NCBI RefSeq assembly: GCF_036013745.1
Contig: NZ_CP107880.1
Location: forward strand, 372,001-436,000
DNA: 64,000 nt
Direction: 5' to 3'
Source of the DNA: Streptomyces sp. NBC_00483
GTDB taxonomy: Bacteria; Actinomycetota; Actinomycetes; Streptomycetales; Streptomycetaceae
In this document: positions 16,952 to 25,968 of the stretch, one piece after another
How the letters are laid out: every line of letters begins with the position of its first letter
Position numbering within the stretch: the stretch's first letter is position 1
The notes under the pieces: generated by a model
What the model saw: only the letters and a program-made list of their open reading frames with translations
Told to the model about the DNA's origin: nothing
Databases searched by the model: none
Translations under genes and position numbers: made by a program

Positions 16952-18886
16952 CTAAGCCGTTGACCGAGTGCTCTGGCCGGACCCAGAGGTCGCGTCGCGA
17001 TACCAGTACTCGAGCGTCAGTACGTGCCACAGATGCTTGGAGAAGTCCCGCTGTCCCGAGGCGTCCTCGGCGACCATCCGCCGCAGCGCGTCGCGCCGCA
17101 GGAACCCGGAACGGACCAGCTCTCCGTCGTTGATCACTTCGCGCACCAGCGGCGCCAGATCCCGGCTCATCCAGGCCCGCAGCGGGGCGCTGAACAGACC
17201 CTTGGGCCGGTACACGATCTCCTTGGGCAGGATCGAGGTGGCCGCCTCCTTGAGCACGGACTTGCCCTGCCTCCCGACGATCTTGCGGTCGCCGGGGAAG
17301 GCGAACGCCGCCTTCACGACCTCGACGTCCACGTACGGCACCCGTACCTCGGTCGACGCGGCCATGCTGGAGCGGTCGGTGTACGTGAGGTTGAGGCCCG
17401 GCAGGAACATCCGGGCGTCGGCCAGGCACATCCGGTTGACGAAGTCGTCGAGTTCGTTGTCCTCGTACACGTCCGCGTGCTCGGTCAGCACGTCGTCGAC
17501 CGTTGCGGCCAGGTCCGGATTCAGCAGCGCGAGCAGCTCCTGCTGGTCGTACATCGTGTAGCTGCGCCGGAACGCGGTCTCCTCCGGCAGATCGGCGAAG
17601 GACAGGAACCGCTTGGCGAAGCGCACCGACCGGAAACCGCGGCGCGACGTGGCGACCGGCAGCCGGTCCACGGCCGCGGACACACCGCGCCGCAGCGGCC
17701 GGGGCACGCGCTGATAGCGCAGCGCGATCATGTTGGCCAGGTGCTTGCGGTATCCGGCGAACAGTTCGTCGGCGCCCATCCCCGAGAGCATCACCTTGAC
17801 GCCGGCCTCGCGGGCGGCCTGGCAGATCAGGTACGTGTTGATCGCGGCGGGGTCGCCGATCGGCTCGTCCAGGGAGTACGTCATCTGCGGCAGTAGGTCG
17901 AGGACGTTGGGCGCGATCTCGATCTCGTGCAGGTCGACGCCGAACCGCGCGGCGACCTGCCGGGCGTAGCGCAGGTCGTCCGGCATCGCCTCGAACTTGG
18001 CGTCCTCGGCGCGGAATCCGATCGTGTAGGCGGAGATCCCCGGCTGTTGGCGGGCCGCGATCGCGGTCAGATAGCTGGAGTCGAGGCCGCCGGAGAGGAA
18101 GGTCGCCACCGGCACGTCGGAGAGCAGGTGCTGCCGGGTCGAGTCCTCGACGATGGCGGCCAGGTCCGGCAGCTCACCGCTCAGCGCCCGCTCCCGGCCC
18201 TCGGAGGCGACGTCCTTCAGGTTCCAGTACCGGCCGCGTTCCACCTGCCCGTCGGGCCGGAACCTCATCCAGCTGCCCGGCGGCAGCTTCTCCGCCTCGC
18301 GGAACGCGCACCGCGAGTCCGGCACCCAGTAGTAGAGCAGCGAGGCCACAAGCGCCGCGTCGTCCACCTCCAGCTTGCCGCCGGTCGCGGCGGCGAGCGC
18401 CTTCAGCTCGGAGGCGAACACCAGGCCGCCGCCCCGCCGCAGCAGGAACAGCGGCTTGATGCCCAACTGGTCGCGGGCCAGCACCAGTTCACCGGTGCGC
18501 TCGTCGAAGACGCCGAACGCGAACATGCCGCGCAGCCGGGGCAGGCAGTCCGTACCCCAGCGCCGCCAGGCCTCGAGCAGCACCTCGGTGTCGGAGGTGC
18601 CACGGAAGCGCACGCCGGCGGACTCCAACTCGGCGCGCAGCTCCGGGGCGTTGTACAGCTCGCCGTTGTAGGTCAGGGCGAGCCCGTCCGAGACCATCGG
18701 CTGGGCGCCGGTCTCGGACAGGTCGATGATGGCCAACCGACGGTGTCCGAGCTGCACTTCGCCGTCACCGGCGGGGTGGCCGTAGCGGCCCGCCCCGTCG
18801 GGACCGCGGTGGGCGAGGATGTCGGTGAGCCGGTCGGTCACGACCTTCCCGTCCGGCCATCTGTACGTACCTGCGATGCCACACAC
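16952..18886 (-). CDS. asnB: Asparagine synthase (glutamine-hydrolysing)-like amidotransferase
   Basis: The 644-residue class II glutamine amidotransferase starts MCGIAGTY, so Cys2 is the N-terminal nucleophile. It has an RGPD motif near residue 30, NGELYN near 75, and an ATP pyrophosphatase domain with the P-loop FLSGGLDSSYL (about residue 237). The start is GTG, three bases after the Wzz-like stop. In polysaccharide loci such enzymes are often not housekeeping asparagine synthases but amidate uronic acids to uronamides, as proposed for WbpS-type proteins. With AlgD in the same operon that role is attractive here, but it is inference. Confidence 0.88.
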   Translation of the reverse strand: MCGIAGTYRWPDGKVVTDRLTDILAHRGPDGAGRYGHPAGDGEVQLGHRRLAIIDLSETGAQPMVSDGLALTYNGELYNAPELRAELESAGVRFRGTSDTEVLLEAWRRWGTDCLPRLRGMFAFGVFDERTGELVLARDQLGIKPLFLLRRGGGLVFASELKALAAATGGKLEVDDAALVASLLYYWVPDSRCAFREAEKLPPGSWMRFRPDGQVERGRYWNLKDVASEGRERALSGELPDLAAIVEDSTRQHLLSDVPVATFLSGGLDSSYLTAIAARQQPGISAYTIGFRAEDAKFEAMPDDLRYARQVAARFGVDLHEIEIAPNVLDLLPQMTYSLDEPIGDPAAINTYLICQAAREAGVKVMLSGMGADELFAGYRKHLANMIALRYQRVPRPLRRGVSAAVDRLPVATSRRGFRSVRFAKRFLSFADLPEETAFRRSYTMYDQQELLALLNPDLAATVDDVLTEHADVYEDNELDDFVNRMCLADARMFLPGLNLTYTDRSSMAASTEVRVPYVDVEVVKAAFAFPGDRKIVGRQGKSVLKEAATSILPKEIVYRPKGLFSAPLRAWMSRDLAPLVREVINDGELVRSGFLRRDALRRMVAEDASGQRDFSKHLWHVLTLEYWYRDATSGSGQSTRSTA

Positions 18887-18889
18887 GTG

Positions 18890-20416
18890 CTACCTCGTCT
18901 CCCCGTCGTTGTCCGCACCCTGTCCGGCCCAGACCGGCAGCCGCTCCGAGGGCAGCTGGCCCGTCCCGTTGTGCCGGGCCGGCCGCTCGGTCCTGCCGCG
19001 CAGCGCGGTGTGCACCCCGTCCCACAGCGTGCCGTCGGTCCGGTCCCGCGGATCGGGGTCGATCAGCACCACACCGAGCACCGGAATGTGCTGGTCCGCG
19101 AGCTGCCGCGCCACCGTGTGCAGCCATGCGGCGCTGCCGCGTCCGGCCCGCACGACGAGCACGGTCCGGGTGCCGAGGTACTGGAGGTCGGTCCACGCGG
19201 TGCCGGGCGCCACCGATCCGACGCCGATCCGGCGGTCCTGGGCCGACGCGGCCGCGGCCTGCTCGCCGGTGACCACGGCGGGGTCTCCCGGCCGCGGGTG
19301 ATGGTTCGCGAGCTCCCGGCCGGGCAGGCCGTCGACGACAAGGACGGGTCCGTCCTCCGTCATCGCCCGCGCGAGGTCCAGGGCGATCGCACTCGCGCCG
19401 CGCGCACAGCCCAGTTCGAGCAGCGACACCGGTTCCGCGGAGCCGCGCAGGGTGCGGGCGAGGTGCGCGGTGAGCCGGGTCCGGGTGGCCCGGTTCCGGC
19501 GGCGCCGCCACAGCCTGCCCGACCGGCGGGGCAGCTCTGCGATGACCGAGGCACCCAGGTTGGCCGAGATGTCCCGGCGCAGCACGGGGCGGTCCGCCAC
19601 CACGGCGGTGACCGCGGCGAGCGCGAGCCCGAGCGCGAGCCCGAGGGCAAGACCGATCGCGGCGTTGGTGACGATGGACTTGGGCAGGGAGTGCCGCAGC
19701 GCGCGCGGCGCGTCCACGATCTGCGTTCCTGCGGTGACCTTGGGCGTGCCGGTGCGCGCGTCCGCGGCCCGCTCGTCGAAGTCGGCGATCCGCGAGTTGA
19801 GTTCGGACCGGCGCGCGAAGAGCGACTCCAGGCTCGCCGACGACTTCGGGTCGGTCACCGCATCCGGAGAGCGGCCTCCGATCTCCTTGTTGACCTCGGC
19901 GAGTTCGGTCTGCATGCGGTCGCGCTGGTCGAGCAGGGCTTGGGACTCGGCCTTCGCGCTGTCCCGCATGCGCTGCACGTGATCGGCACGGAACGCGTCG
20001 GCCAGCGCCTTGGCCCGGGCCACCGCCTCCGCGTCGCTGTCACCTGTCACATCGATCTGCAGCAGGTTGTTGGTCACGCCGGTGCCCCGGTAGTCCTTCA
20101 TGAAGTCCTCGGCCTTTACGGAGGACTTGAGGTCCTTCAGGGCCTTGTCGGCGATACGCGTGGTCCGCAGCACCTCGACATCGGTACGGATCAGCGTTCC
20201 GGTGTCGTTCGGCTGGTCCTCCGCGTGCGCGACCAGCAGTTTGACCACCGCACTCGGCGGCGGGGGCAGCACGACCGCCATCGCGGCGCCGGCCAACAGC
20301 CCGAGCAGGGCCATGGCGCCCCAGAGGCGGCGGCGCCTGCGCACCGCCACTACCAGTGCGTGCAGGTCGAAGAGCGGAGTGGCTGCCGACGACTCCAACG
20401 TCTTGCTCGTCGTCAC
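18890..20416 (-). CDS. Wzz-like chain-length protein with degenerate BY-kinase-like domain
   Basis: The 508-residue protein has an N-terminal membrane segment (about 33-55), a periplasmic-type coiled middle and a second membrane segment (about 243-270). This is the Wzz/YveK co-polymerase topology. A C-terminal cytoplasmic domain resembles a bacterial tyrosine kinase. Where the kinase Walker A lysine should be, it reads ELGCARGASAIAL, and Walker A' reads VLVVDGLPG. The closing VLGVVLIDPDPRDR matches the kinase fold. No tyrosine cluster is present at the end. It probably sets chain length through the polymerase rather than by ATP hydrolysis. GTGA overlaps the preceding Wzz-like gene. Confidence 0.8.
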   Translation of the reverse strand: MTTSKTLESSAATPLFDLHALVVAVRRRRRLWGAMALLGLLAGAAMAVVLPPPPSAVVKLLVAHAEDQPNDTGTLIRTDVEVLRTTRIADKALKDLKSSVKAEDFMKDYRGTGVTNNLLQIDVTGDSDAEAVARAKALADAFRADHVQRMRDSAKAESQALLDQRDRMQTELAEVNKEIGGRSPDAVTDPKSSASLESLFARRSELNSRIADFDERAADARTGTPKVTAGTQIVDAPRALRHSLPKSIVTNAAIGLALGLALGLALAAVTAVVADRPVLRRDISANLGASVIAELPRRSGRLWRRRRNRATRTRLTAHLARTLRGSAEPVSLLELGCARGASAIALDLARAMTEDGPVLVVDGLPGRELANHHPRPGDPAVVTGEQAAAASAQDRRIGVGSVAPGTAWTDLQYLGTRTVLVVRAGRGSAAWLHTVARQLADQHIPVLGVVLIDPDPRDRTDGTLWDGVHTALRGRTERPARHNGTGQLPSERLPVWAGQGADNDGETR

Positions 20417-21780
20417 GCTGAACCTCCCGTCACATGGCCGCCCGCCGCGAGCGCCGGAGCGGCCTGGTCGGGCGGTTGCTCGACGGACCGCGCCGGACGG
20501 TCCTGGACCGGTCCTGCGACGACGATGCCGACGAGTTCGTGCCTGCCGTCCGCACAGGCCTGGGCGATACCGGCGAGTTCCTCCGCGGTCCAGTTGCCCG
20601 CGCTGAGGACGACCACGACACCGGACTCGGTGCCGCGGTCCGGCACGGTCGGCCGATCCATCGGAACCACCACGGTCCGCAGCAGCGGGTCACCCTTCGC
20701 CTCGGCGACGAGCTGCCCCGCGGCCCGGAGGGCGAGTTCGTCACCGTCCGGCACAACGGCCAACAGCCCCCGGGAGGAGGCGAGTTGACTCCGGAGACGG
20801 GCGCACACCCGCCGGTAGCGGGTCCGCCTGTCGGCCTCGTCACCGGACCTCTGCGGGGTCGGGACGTCCCACCGGTTGTCCATGTCGAGCAACCGGCGGA
20901 CGCCGGCCAGCGCTCCACCGCCCTGCGACCGGGGCGCCCGTAGTGTGCCGGGCACGTCGACGGTGCCGAGGAGCGTCGAGCCGAGCGCCGCGGCGATCTC
21001 CGGTTCGGTGCGCAGTCGGCGATTCATCCGGGCGGCCGTGAGATGGGCGATGACCCCGACCAGCAGGAACAGGAGCGCCCCGCCGACGGCGAGTTGCGTG
21101 GTGGTCGGCGGCGCCTCGCCGGTCGGCGGCGCGGAGAGACCCATGACGACCGGTCCTGCCTTGTCCGTCGCCGGGCTGGTCTCGTCCAGCTTCTTCATGG
21201 CCTCCTCCAGCGAGGTGCGCATCTTCTCCAGCTCGGTGCGGACCTGCACACCCTCCACCGTCTGTCCCGGGTCGGCCTCGTCGGCCAGCTCGGTGATGCG
21301 GCGGTTGGTCTTCTGCACCTCCTTGCGCAGCGCATCGGGTCGCGCGGCCGCTTCGGGGCCTGTTTCGCCGCTGGCGATCCGCGCGGCGAAGGCGACGTAC
21401 TGCTCGGCCACCCTGTCGGTGAGCCGCTGCGCACGCTCCGGGGTGTCGGCCGCACCCGAGATGGTGACGATGTTCCCGTCGGCGGGCTTGACGGTCACGT
21501 CGTCCCGCAGCTCGGCGCCGTCGACGCCCGGCCAGCGGAGCTTGTCGGCCGCGCGGTCGAGCACGGACGAACTGGTCGCGACGTCCACCTGGGTCAGCAG
21601 CTCGCGCTCTTCCCACGCCCCGGGCAGCAGGACCGACGCGGACGTCGTGTACTTCGGCGGGAACACGGCCGAGATGCCGTATCCGACGAGCGCGCCGAGC
21701 ACGGCGAGAGCGGCGAGGAGCCGCCACCGCCGACGGAATATCTGCCCGATCGTGACCAGGCGTATCGTGTCGTCGCTCAC
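20413..21780 (-). CDS. Second Wzz-like chain-length protein
   Basis: This 455-residue protein begins with a basic cytoplasmic stretch, then a membrane helix (about 20-42) ending FPPKYTTSASVLLPG, a typical Wzz opening. A predicted coiled coil (about 150-195, rich in Arg, Glu and Leu) precedes a second helix near 230-250. The C-terminal part (about 320-455) again looks like a degenerate BY-kinase (GVVVVLSAGNWTAEELAGIAQ, then LVGIVVAG) without a Walker A lysine. It is adjacent to and overlaps the other Wzz-like gene, so the two may form a hetero-oligomer controlling length. The start is GTG, overlapping by GTGA. Confidence 0.78.
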   Translation of the reverse strand: MSDDTIRLVTIGQIFRRRWRLLAALAVLGALVGYGISAVFPPKYTTSASVLLPGAWEERELLTQVDVATSSSVLDRAADKLRWPGVDGAELRDDVTVKPADGNIVTISGAADTPERAQRLTDRVAEQYVAFAARIASGETGPEAAARPDALRKEVQKTNRRITELADEADPGQTVEGVQVRTELEKMRTSLEEAMKKLDETSPATDKAGPVVMGLSAPPTGEAPPTTTQLAVGGALLFLLVGVIAHLTAARMNRRLRTEPEIAAALGSTLLGTVDVPGTLRAPRSQGGGALAGVRRLLDMDNRWDVPTPQRSGDEADRRTRYRRVCARLRSQLASSRGLLAVVPDGDELALRAAGQLVAEAKGDPLLRTVVVPMDRPTVPDRGTESGVVVVLSAGNWTAEELAGIAQACADGRHELVGIVVAGPVQDRPARSVEQPPDQAAPALAAGGHVTGGSA

Positions 21781-23132
21781 CTGCGCCGCCTCCTCCCTGT
21801 CCGCACCGGGCCGTCCTGCGACACCGGAGCGCGGTCACGGCAGGCAGCGGCGTAGGCAGCGAGCAGCGACTCTTGCGAATTGCGCCAGGAGAGCGGACCG
21901 CTGATCCGCTCCTGGCCGATCTTGCCCATGCGGGCCCGCTGCTCCGGATCGTCCAGCAACAGCGCGATGAGTCCGGCGAATTCGGCCTCGTCGTTGGCAC
22001 GCGCGTAGACCGCCGCATCACCTGCGGAGACGCGCGCCTCGCGAAGATCGAACGAGACGATCGGCCGGCCCATCGCCATGTACTCCAGGACCTTGTTCAT
22101 GGTCGACACGTCGTTGAGCGGATTGCGCGGGTCCGGAGAGAGGCACACGTCAGCGGTGGACAGGTAGCGCACCAGGTCCTCGTCCGGAATGCGCCCGGTG
22201 AACTCCACCTGGTCGGAAAGGCCGAGCTCCTGGGACAGCTCCACCATCGCGTCGAAGGCGTCGCCCGAGCCGACGAACACCGCGTGCCAGTCGCTCCGCC
22301 CGAGTCCGTCGCGCAGCTTCGCGAGGGACCGCAGGGCGTAGTCGACACCGTCCTGCGGGCCCATCACGCCGAGGTAGCACAGCAGATGGGGCTTGCCGCG
22401 CTTCAACTCCGGCTCGGGCGGCACCGGTTGGAACCGCTCGATCTGGGGCGCGCTGCGCACCACGAACACGTCGTCGGCGTGCCGGCCGCCGCGGCTCAGC
22501 GCGACGTCCCGGTAGCTCTCGTTCGTGGCGAGGACGATGTCCGCGGCCCGGTAGGTGCGCCGCTCCAGCGCGCACACGGCGCGATAGAGCAGGTCCTCGC
22601 CGCGGTCGAACCGGGAGAGGTACAGCTCGGGCACCAGGTCGTGCTGGTCGAAGACGAACCGCGAGCCGCGCCGCCTCAGCCACCGTGCCGCCAGGAACAG
22701 CAGGTCGGGCGGGTTGCAGGCGTGGACCACGTGGACCGGGCCGACCTTGCGGGCCAGACGGGCCGTGTGCCACAGCGCCGATCCGTACTCCCGCAGGTAA
22801 CCGGCCGGTCCGCCGGTGGCGGCGCGCAGCGGGTAGCGGTGGATCCGCACCCCGTCGATCACCGCTTCCGGCTCCGTGTCCCGCTTCGTGCCCTGCGGAC
22901 AGATGACGTGCACGGTCCAGCCGGCGTCGCGCAACGTCGTGCACTCCTGCCACACCCGCCGGTCGAACGGCACCGACAGGTTCTCCACGAGGATCAGTGC
23001 GCGCCGGCCGTGCCCGCCGCTTCGGGTCGCGTCACTGATCGGGTCACCAAGCAAGGCCCACGTATCCCGGTTCGGTCCGGCGCGCCTCGGCGTCGGGAAG
23101 GCGGACGAGATCGACGACCACCGGGCCATCAC
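21777..23132 (-). CDS. Family 4 glycosyltransferase
   Basis: The GT-B protein has a core running from RRALILVENLSVPFDRRVWQE, through VVHACNPPDLL (about residue 135), to a C-terminal GT4 domain. That domain contains LCYLGVMGPQDGVDYAL (about 255) and LGLSDQVEFTGRIPDEDLVRYL (about 320). It resembles actinobacterial WcaI/WlbH-like enzymes. The most upstream ATG (23132) overlaps the 3' end of the dehydrogenase gene by 89 bases. An in-frame TTG at 23054 would cut that to 11 bases and still keep the full GT fold, so the start is unsettled. It probably adds an early sugar to the lipid-linked unit. Confidence 0.85.
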   Translation of the reverse strand: MMARWSSISSAFPTPRRAGPNRDTWALLGDPISDATRSGGHGRRALILVENLSVPFDRRVWQECTTLRDAGWTVHVICPQGTKRDTEPEAVIDGVRIHRYPLRAATGGPAGYLREYGSALWHTARLARKVGPVHVVHACNPPDLLFLAARWLRRRGSRFVFDQHDLVPELYLSRFDRGEDLLYRAVCALERRTYRAADIVLATNESYRDVALSRGGRHADDVFVVRSAPQIERFQPVPPEPELKRGKPHLLCYLGVMGPQDGVDYALRSLAKLRDGLGRSDWHAVFVGSGDAFDAMVELSQELGLSDQVEFTGRIPDEDLVRYLSTADVCLSPDPRNPLNDVSTMNKVLEYMAMGRPIVSFDLREARVSAGDAAVYARANDEAEFAGLIALLLDDPEQRARMGKIGQERISGPLSWRNSQESLLAAYAAACRDRAPVSQDGPVRTGRRRRR

Positions 23133-24369
23133 CCTGGGGCAGCGCCGCCAGGACGGCCGGATCCCGGGTCCCGACCAGGCACACCTCGGCGTGCTCGAGC
23201 ACCTCGTCGACGGAGTCCGCGAGCAGCTGCGCGAGGTGCGGCAGCCGGTTCTCGATGTACTCGCGGTTCGCGCCCATCAGCCGGGACAGGCTCACGTTGG
23301 CGTCGTAGATCTTCAGGTCGTACCCCTTGCCGAAGAGCCGCTCCGCCAGCTCCACGAGCGGGCTTTCGCGGAGGTCGTCGGTGCCGGGCTTGAAGGACAG
23401 GCCGAACAGGCCCACCTTGCGCTTGCCGGTGCGCTCGACGAGCTCCACCGCGCGCTGCAGATGTGCGGAGTTGGAGGCCAGTACGTGGGACAGGATGGGC
23501 ACCGATACGTCGGCCCGCTGCGCCGCGTGGACCAGGCTGCGCAGGTCCTTGGGCAGGCAGGAGCCGCCGAAGGCGAAGCCGGGCCGCAGATAGGCGGGGC
23601 TGATGTTCAGCTTGCGGTCGGCCAGGAACACGTCCATCACCTGGTGCGAGTCCACGCCCAACGCCTGGCACACCGCGCCGAGTTCGTTCGCGAAACCGAT
23701 CTTGAGGCCGTGGAAGGAGTTGTCCGCGTACTTGATCGCCTCGGCCACCGGGACCGGCACCCGGAACACCTCTCCGGGCAGGCCCTCGTACAGCGCCGCC
23801 ACGACGTCACCACTGGCCGGGTCGAGCTGGCCGATGACGGTCTTGGGCGGGTCGAAGAAGTCCCGCACACTCGTGCCCTCGCGCAGGAACTCCGGGTTGA
23901 CGGCGACCCCGAAGTCCACGCCCGCCGTGCCGCCGAGGCTCTTCTCCAGGATCGGCACCAGCAGATTCAGGCAGGTGCCCGGCAGCATGGTGCTGCGGAA
24001 CACGACCGTGTGCCGCCCGTCCTCCGCCTTGCGCTCGGCCAGCGCGGCGCCGATCTGCTCGGCTACCCGCTCCAAGTACGTCGTGCACAGGCTGCCGTTG
24101 GCCTCCGACGGCGTACCCACGCAGATGAGGGACACGTCGCTGCCCAGGATCGCCTCACGGACGTCGCGGGTGGCGCGCAGGGCCCCGGTCCGCACGACCT
24201 CGGCGGTGAGTTCGCCGATCCGCTCCTCGACCACAGGCGCTCTGCCGTCGTTGACCAGGTCGACCTTCGCCTGGTTGACGTCCACCCCGATGACCTCGTG
24301 GCCCTGGCCCGCCAGGCACGCGGCCGAAACACAGCCGACATAGCCGAGCCCTAAGACGCTGATCCTCAT
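23044..24369 (-). CDS. algD: GDP-mannose 6-dehydrogenase (AlgD type)
   Basis: The 441-residue protein has the UDP-glucose/GDP-mannose dehydrogenase architecture: Rossmann GLGYVG (7-12), VGVDVN-like turn, GTPS near 86, NPEFLREG (158-165), and the active-site loop FGGSCLPKD with catalytic Cys271. The C-terminal LFGLSFKPGTDDLRESPLVELAERL and GANREYIENRLPHLAQLL follow Pseudomonas AlgD more closely than UDP-glucose dehydrogenases. This supports oxidation of GDP-mannose to GDP-mannuronate with two NAD. That makes mannuronate (or a derivative) a likely component of the polymer. The ATG at 24369 is chosen because the Rossmann motif follows immediately. UDP-sugar specificity cannot be fully excluded. 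Confidence 0.83.
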   Translation of the reverse strand: MRISVLGLGYVGCVSAACLAGQGHEVIGVDVNQAKVDLVNDGRAPVVEERIGELTAEVVRTGALRATRDVREAILGSDVSLICVGTPSEANGSLCTTYLERVAEQIGAALAERKAEDGRHTVVFRSTMLPGTCLNLLVPILEKSLGGTAGVDFGVAVNPEFLREGTSVRDFFDPPKTVIGQLDPASGDVVAALYEGLPGEVFRVPVPVAEAIKYADNSFHGLKIGFANELGAVCQALGVDSHQVMDVFLADRKLNISPAYLRPGFAFGGSCLPKDLRSLVHAAQRADVSVPILSHVLASNSAHLQRAVELVERTGKRKVGLFGLSFKPGTDDLRESPLVELAERLFGKGYDLKIYDANVSLSRLMGANREYIENRLPHLAQLLADSVDEVLEHAEVCLVGTRDPAVLAALPQGDGPVVVDLVRLPDAEARRTEPGYVGLAW

Positions 24370-24444
24370 GACCTTTACTCCCCCCAGAGCAGGCCCTTGT
24401 GGCCTGCCGTCCATGCGCCGCCGTACGGCGACGCCCCCCTCGTT

Positions 24445-25968
24445 TCAGTAAGCCCCGTGCCCGTGGAGCACGGCGCGCAGCGTCTTCCACAAGATCACCG
24501 TGTCCAGGGCGAGCGACCAGTCCTCGACGTACCGCAGGTCGAGGCGGACCGCCTCCTCCCACGGCAGGTCACTGCGTCCGCTGATCTGCCACAGCCCGGT
24601 GAGCCCGGGCTTGACCAGAAGTCGCCGCCGGATGTCCGGGTCGTACGCGGCGGACTCCTCCGGCAGCGGTGGCCGCGGGCCGACGAGCGACATCGACCCG
24701 GTGAGTACGTTGAACAGCTGCGGAAGCTCGTCGAGCGAGTACCGGCGCAGCACTTGTCCCACCCGGGTCACCCGCGGGTCCCTGCGGAGCTTGAACAGCA
24801 GCCCCGAGCCCTCGTTGCGCTCGGCGAGGCCGGCCCGCTCCCGGTGGGCCCCGACGACCATGGTGCGGAACTTGAGAATGGTGAACTCGCGGCCGTCCTT
24901 GCCGACCCTGCGCTGGCGGTAGAACACCGCACCGCGGCTGTCCGCCAGGACGAACAGCCCTATGACCGCCATCAGCGGTGCGAACACCAGGAGCAGGACC
25001 GTCGCACCGAGCCGATCGACGACCTCTTTGATCACCCGGCGCCCTCCGGTGAAGGCGGGCATGCTCACGCGCAGCAACGGAATCCCCAGGACCGCGTCGA
25101 CATGCAGTCGCGGTCCTGCCACCTCCATCAGCACGGGGGCCACGACCATCTCGGCGTCGCTGCCCTCGAGGTTCCAGGACAGTCGTTGCAGCCGGTGCGG
25201 TGTCCAGTGCGGGTCCGGGGTGACCGCGACGACCCGGTAGCCGTCGCGGGAGACGTGGCTCGCGACGTCCGTCAGTGGGCCGACGACCGGCACCCCGTCC
25301 AGCTGGTCACCCTCGAGCCCGCGGCTCTCCGACAGGCAGATGGCCTCCACCCGCCACCCGATGTGCGGGAACTTGCGGGTCCGGTTGATCAGGTCGCGCA
25401 CGGTGGCCGGGCTCCCGGCGGCGAGCACCGGTCGCAGGCAGCGTCCTAGCTTGCGCTGTCTGTGCAGCCAGAGGCGGAGCAGATATCGCGCGGTCATGGT
25501 GACGAGCGCGATCGCGGGGATCGCGACGAAGATCCAGAGCTTGATGTTGCGCGAGGTGAGGGCTATCCCGCCGAGCGCCAGCACGACGGTCGCCATGAAC
25601 AGTGAGCGGCCGAGCCGGCGGAATTCCTCGGCACCCTGGCCGAGTACGGCCGGAGCCCACGATCGGCTCACCGCGAGCGCTCCCAGCACCAGTAGTTCGG
25701 TGCCGAAGGCGAGGATCTTCCACTTCTCGTGCCAGTTGGCCGCGTCCCGGACTCCGAAGAAGCCTCCGAAGGCCGCCACCACCACGGCCGTGGCCACGGT
25801 ATCGCTGACGATCACGATACGGCGGTACCGCTGTTCCCAGTCGCTCGCGGGTCGACGGAGTGCCCCGTTCGCCGGGCGCACGCGCCCAGGCGGAAACGGG
25901 TTGATCAAGTCCCCCTGCTGTACAGCCCCGTCCGGGTCGCCAGCGGGCTCGACGTGCTCGCTCAACAC
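24445..25968 (-). CDS. Polyprenyl-phosphate sugar-1-phosphate transferase (initiating)
   Basis: The 507-residue protein has four N-terminal membrane helices, a CoA-binding-like middle domain, and a C-terminal bacterial sugar transferase domain (PF02397). That domain has RRVGKDGREFTILKFRTM, the SLDELPQLFNVLTGSMSLVG core and GLTGLWQISGR. It transfers a hexose-1-phosphate from an NDP-sugar to undecaprenyl phosphate and so starts repeat-unit synthesis. A GTG at 25968 is preferred: GGGGGAG lies about six bases upstream and the length fits the family. A longer frame to 26226 has a low-complexity Pro/Gly/Arg leader. It is the first gene of the operon, next to the long upstream region. Confidence 0.87.
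   Translation of the reverse strand: MLSEHVEPAGDPDGAVQQGDLINPFPPGRVRPANGALRRPASDWEQRYRRIVIVSDTVATAVVVAAFGGFFGVRDAANWHEKWKILAFGTELLVLGALAVSRSWAPAVLGQGAEEFRRLGRSLFMATVVLALGGIALTSRNIKLWIFVAIPAIALVTMTARYLLRLWLHRQRKLGRCLRPVLAAGSPATVRDLINRTRKFPHIGWRVEAICLSESRGLEGDQLDGVPVVGPLTDVASHVSRDGYRVVAVTPDPHWTPHRLQRLSWNLEGSDAEMVVAPVLMEVAGPRLHVDAVLGIPLLRVSMPAFTGGRRVIKEVVDRLGATVLLLVFAPLMAVIGLFVLADSRGAVFYRQRRVGKDGREFTILKFRTMVVGAHRERAGLAERNEGSGLLFKLRRDPRVTRVGQVLRRYSLDELPQLFNVLTGSMSLVGPRPPLPEESAAYDPDIRRRLLVKPGLTGLWQISGRSDLPWEEAVRLDLRYVEDWSLALDTVILWKTLRAVLHGHGAY

Noticed and set aside
17927..20788. A 953-codon open frame on the plus strand
   Set aside because: It covers AsnB and Wzz genes on the other strand and has no recognisable domain.
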